This document shows, piece by piece, positions 61,501 through 64,000 of a DNA stretch of 64,000 bases (within the stretch, counting starts at the first letter, position 1; the number at the start of each line of letters is the position of its first letter). The stretch is from Oxytricha trifallax (taxonomy: Eukaryota; Ciliophora; Spirotrichea; Sporadotrichida; Oxytrichidae): the NCBI GenBank assembly GCA_000711775.1, contig ARYC01017910.1:1-64000 (forward strand), written 5' to 3'. Position numbers and translations under genes: made by a program. The notes below the pieces were generated by a model. That model was not told the DNA's origin, did no database searches, and saw nothing but the letters and a program-made list of their open reading frames with translations.

Positions 61501-64000
61501 AATGAAGAATATTTTCTTGAAGTTTACAATAATATTTTCCCAAAAATAAGCATTGTCTTATAAACCAATATAAAAGACACCATAAAATTTCAAATTTTTT
61601 GGATTATCCAAATCTTTTCGAATATTCTTTAGTTAAATAAACACTAATAGTGGAAAAACAAGACACCATAAAATAATAAATGGAATTCCAACAAACATTT
61701 GATAAATACAAGTATCAAAATTTATTTAAATCTCTTATGAAATTCTTTGAAATTTTTTAAATATAACAAATAGCATCAATTTCTAATGATATGGACTTTG
61801 GCATCTTAGATTCATGTATTTTTGAGCATATGAGTTTCCATCTTCATAAGAATAACATTAGAATATTGAGAAATTTATGGTTGTAACAGTTGGAAATAAA
61901 ATCATGATAATTGCAGAGACAGATAGATTGATTTTTTACTTTAGTTCGAAATCTTTAACTTATCGTTTCACAGTAAATCTGATAATTATCCAAATGGAAG
62001 CTGCTAGTAAACTGAGAATTATAGGAAGAAGACCATAGATTATATTCTTTGCAAGGAATTCAAAGTTTTTGTTTAAATAATGAATTAATTAATAAATATG
62101 ATTTTTGTAAGGAAAACATCTTATCTGTTAAAATCCATATTTAGTAATATACAATCAAAACCCCAAAACCCCTTTATGAGTTTTATATGTGTTTTAATTG
62201 ATGAGAGTAATGTTAGAGAATCAGGGTTTGTTTTAGGTTGGAAGCATCACTTTCACTCTAGTTAATAAAATTTAAAAGCTGTTTATGATCAATTTTTTAT
62301 GCTCAACTTCATATTCTTAAATTTACATATAAATTAAAATATTTCTATTTAAAAAATATTAATTTGATTTACATTTTTGTCACTTTTGCTTTTTTTCATA
62401 AGTTATCACTTTATCTGATTCTTTTAATGAAGTAGATGAGTGCATCATTTCAATAATTTGGTAAATAAAGAAAAAAAAAATTCTCTTAATAATTATAGAT
62501 TTTCAAACTCGATTCATATGTTCTTTTCTTTTAGCTTGCGTTCTTTATTAACATATTTTTGTTCAGTACAAAAAAGTTTGTAAACTTAAATAAAATATAT
62601 ATAAAAAATATGCATAAAATGAGTGGTTTTAAAGTGATTGATAGCAACAATTATTTTATGGTTTTGTCCTTAAAGTATTATAATTAAATATCAATCTTAA
62701 AATTTTGTATATATATATTTTCTTTAAATTCTTAGACACCTATCAAATATGAGCATCTTATTTGAGACCAGTCTTGTAAAGATAAATATATAAAGTCTGC
62801 AAAAAGTACAACAAATTTCAGAGATGGATTTCCATTTAAACTTATTAAATTCCAATTGAACTAGTACTAAATTTGTTTAAATTTAATTAGAACTAGTACA
62901 AGTCAGTTTAATTTTAATTAGTACCAATTTAATAGTCTCAAAGTTTAATTAGAAACCGTTTTAATAAAGTGAAATTTTAATGGAAAAGTTCCAATCTGAT
63001 TCAAAACTTAATTGAAACCATATACTAAATTATTAAAACTATATTGGTACCAAAAAATTTAAATATAAAGAATCCCTAAGAATTATTAGAAGATGTTTTC
63101 AAAAAATTAGATAGTTTAATTAATTAAGTGTAGTAAACAATTAATGTACTATCATTTTAATTTCCTTAGTGGATATATTTCTAAAAAGAATTTATGAAGA
63201 TGTGTAGTGATAATAAAAAATAAAAGATTAATGATCTTAAAAATTACAATAAAAAATTATATTAAATCTAACCAAAAAAAAGGAAATTAATCATAAAGAA
63301 ATCCTAATCCCCAACATTACCCTCATCAATCAAAAGACATATATAACTCATTAAGGGATTTTGAGTTTTGAATCAAAAGAAAGAACAGTTTCTTGTGATG
63401 AGATAAAAATAGATAGGTACTCCAGTATAATTAAAGTTATCTGATTAAATGAATAAAATATTAGCAATATTGCTCTTACATTATCCGGCCATTCCATTTC
63501 AAAATCTTTGCAAATCATAACTATTTATACATAGCCTGTTAAAATTCTAACCAGAACTGTCCAAGGTTTATTTCTTTTTGGATTTTTCAATACGGAACTA
63601 AAATATATTAATATTGAACAAATATTACAAGAGCTATCAAAATAATGAAGTAATGTTTTTTTTAGTTATTTTTAAAGTAAAGTCATTCATAAAGGGAATT
63701 GTATCATAATATTGAATTTTTATTATTATATAAGTTTTGAAAATTTAAAATATGGTTTTAATTTAAAAGAGCATAAAAATCACATAAGCTGCTATAGCTA
63801 ATAGCATGCCTATAATCGATAAAATCTAATATTCATTTTTTGCGCATTTAGAAAATATTCAAATTTTAAAGGAAATGTAAATGAATTATTGACTATTAAT
63901 TTTTTTTATGTTATACTTTAAAATTTTAATTAATAGCGAATCCATCCTAGAAATAATTAATATAAAAAATTTCGAGGAAGGCTCCTGTTATTATTTAAAT
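55532..64000 (-). CDS. Large polytopic membrane protein, 5' end beyond the window
   Basis: The minus-strand frame resembles the C-terminal transmembrane region of the large ciliate surface-protein family that often carries Cys-rich growth-factor-receptor-like repeats (judged from memory). Order of segments: VRILTGYVQIVMICKDFEME and ILEYLSIFISSQETVLSFD (63390-63600); NIIYGLLPIILSLLAASIWI, FVGIPFIILWCLVFPLLVFI (61550-62080); YIDPRFNKLDFHATYASVIF and ALLLIFIVIALYNCFFICFS (61050-61330); then, after a 5.27-kb nested insertion, CLWTGTLVQSLNCFYFFGLY and RRLRSQLEVIC at TGA 55532. A 36-nt intron occurs near 61410-61450. At least six membrane segments are visible. One or two IES joins remain unresolved. 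Confidence 0.82.
56330..57363 (+). pseudogene. TBE transposase, copy 2
   Basis: Reads RYGTCINVDQVKPVMNYATI then AKHLCKSASTVRYHCLL (helix-turn-helix), then an in-frame TGA near 56503 and a frame change before the catalytic domain. DDE residues are present: IHADEAVFTF, LFVDSLSVHKT, NGIEFYWSQIK, with D34E spacing. TGA stop at 57361. Near 56640-56780 the N-terminal catalytic frame also contains an in-frame TGA (ATATGATAAAATGCAG). The breaks suggest an inactive copy. Confidence 0.86.
57370..58169 (-). pseudogene. TBE 22-kDa-type ORF, copy 2
   Basis: ATG 58169, GT-AG intron of about 36 nt near 58033-58069 joining YLTQHV to GLFLPTMEGTKISFLKAM, intact through KLPERSFFFGVLGTLRESCL to SPEDQKKQGIL. A single frameshift near 57632 precedes the Lys/Glu-rich tail (THNFVGKPETRISLMKEHAK ... 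EKKEKKEKPNPFLG) that ends at TGA 57370. Unknown function. Confidence 0.8.
58370..58570. repeat. TBE internal AGTACT/GGTACC-rich block, copy 2
   Basis: Counterpart of 5095-5310 between the divergent 22-kDa and 57-kDa-type ORFs. Confidence 0.7.
58739..60181 (+). pseudogene. TBE 57-kDa-type zinc-finger/kinase ORF, copy 2
   Basis: Starts MAANLNRKAVSLSSG and keeps both C2H2 regions (CEYCQNFFSTESSLKRHIK; CTTCMKSYTHSAKVKKH, where a His ligand is altered), VHRDLKPENVMLK, VVIDFNRALRQ and GTPGYFP; TGA at 60179. Several small indels (around 59090, 59560 and 59720) break the frame, so this copy is degenerate. It lacks the palindromic insertion seen in copy 1, which confirms that insertion as secondary. 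Confidence 0.8.
60324..60690 (-). pseudogene. Coding remnant in the core of the family 5 element
   Basis: Minus-strand reading NGRNADLSASSTLCKLLTCT, SCLTYRAQICIAGSLQKDVD, then a one-base frame change near 60520 and VHYFQSLKNFIKVNYYSYKD, RLHFCFLNTEESYDAFLKVL, up to ITEVRI, where TBE copy 2 is inserted. After conceptual TBE removal the frame continues PSITASD in the left arm. GC content is above its surroundings. No family recognised. Confidence 0.55.
62156..63370. mobile_element. Mini-TBE 2 inside the membrane-protein ORF
   Basis: 1215 bp; left end CAAAACCCCAAAACCCC, inverted repeats through ATGAGTTTTATATGTGTTTT. AAT on both sides (62153-62155, 63371-63373). Resembles mini-TBE 1 along its length, including CTTGCGTTCTTTATTAACAT and the AGTACT/GGTACC block. 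No ORF. Removal with one AAT joins ETVLSFD to CILLNMDFN on the minus strand in frame. Confidence 0.92.

Overview
This window looks like germline (micronuclear) DNA of a spirotrich, stichotrich-type ciliate of the Oxytricha/Stylonychia/Tetmemena kind. Three observations support this. (1) Every convincing gene reads only if TAA and TAG are glutamine and TGA is the sole stop. (2) Coding segments (MDSs) are cut by short AT-rich inserts (IESs) bounded by 2-15 bp direct repeats (pointers); deleting one repeat plus the insert restores the frame. For five genes the net length after removal is an exact multiple of three. (3) There are two long TBE-type telomere-bearing elements with C4A4C4-like ends, a D34E transposase, a 22-kDa-type ORF and a zinc-finger/kinase ORF. 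Species cannot be fixed from this sequence.

Layout: 1-15.3 kb is mostly gene-poor: a diverged direct segmental duplication (1-2950 and about 11.8-15.3 kb), a full TBE element (2952-7608) carrying a nested palindromic insertion, one Gln-rich ORF (7895) and a TA-flanked palindromic element (12361). 15.5-20.6 kb has three minus-strand genes: a Gln-rich protein, a secreted Thr/Asp-rich protein and thymidine kinase. 21-26 kb is plus strand: a hypothetical gene and mitochondrial ribosomal protein uS9m with a very long N-terminal extension. 26.3-44.4 kb is a minus-strand run: a coiled-coil protein, a Gln/Asn-rich protein with a palindromic IES, a small hypothetical gene, a PrpD/MmgE 2-methylcitrate dehydratase, a long low-complexity protein and a secreted Cys-containing protein. 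44.5-45.6 kb is a TA-flanked palindromic element with an unusually GC-rich core. 46.5-52.8 kb is plus strand: a RING/B-box-like/TLDc protein and a nitrobindin-type protein whose ORF is split by a 1.18-kb mini-TBE. 55.5-64 kb is one minus-strand polytopic membrane-protein gene that runs off the window. It is interrupted by a 5.27-kb TA-flanked palindromic element, itself split by a complete TBE, and by a second mini-TBE.

The main theme is transposons acting as IESs. At least four large elements lie inside coding sequence with clean target duplications (TA or ANT), and conceptual precise excision restores the ORF. A decayed relative sits inside a pointer-bounded IES, apparently an older stage. 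All MDSs I could order are colinear; I found no scrambled gene. No tRNA, rRNA or CRISPR was seen.
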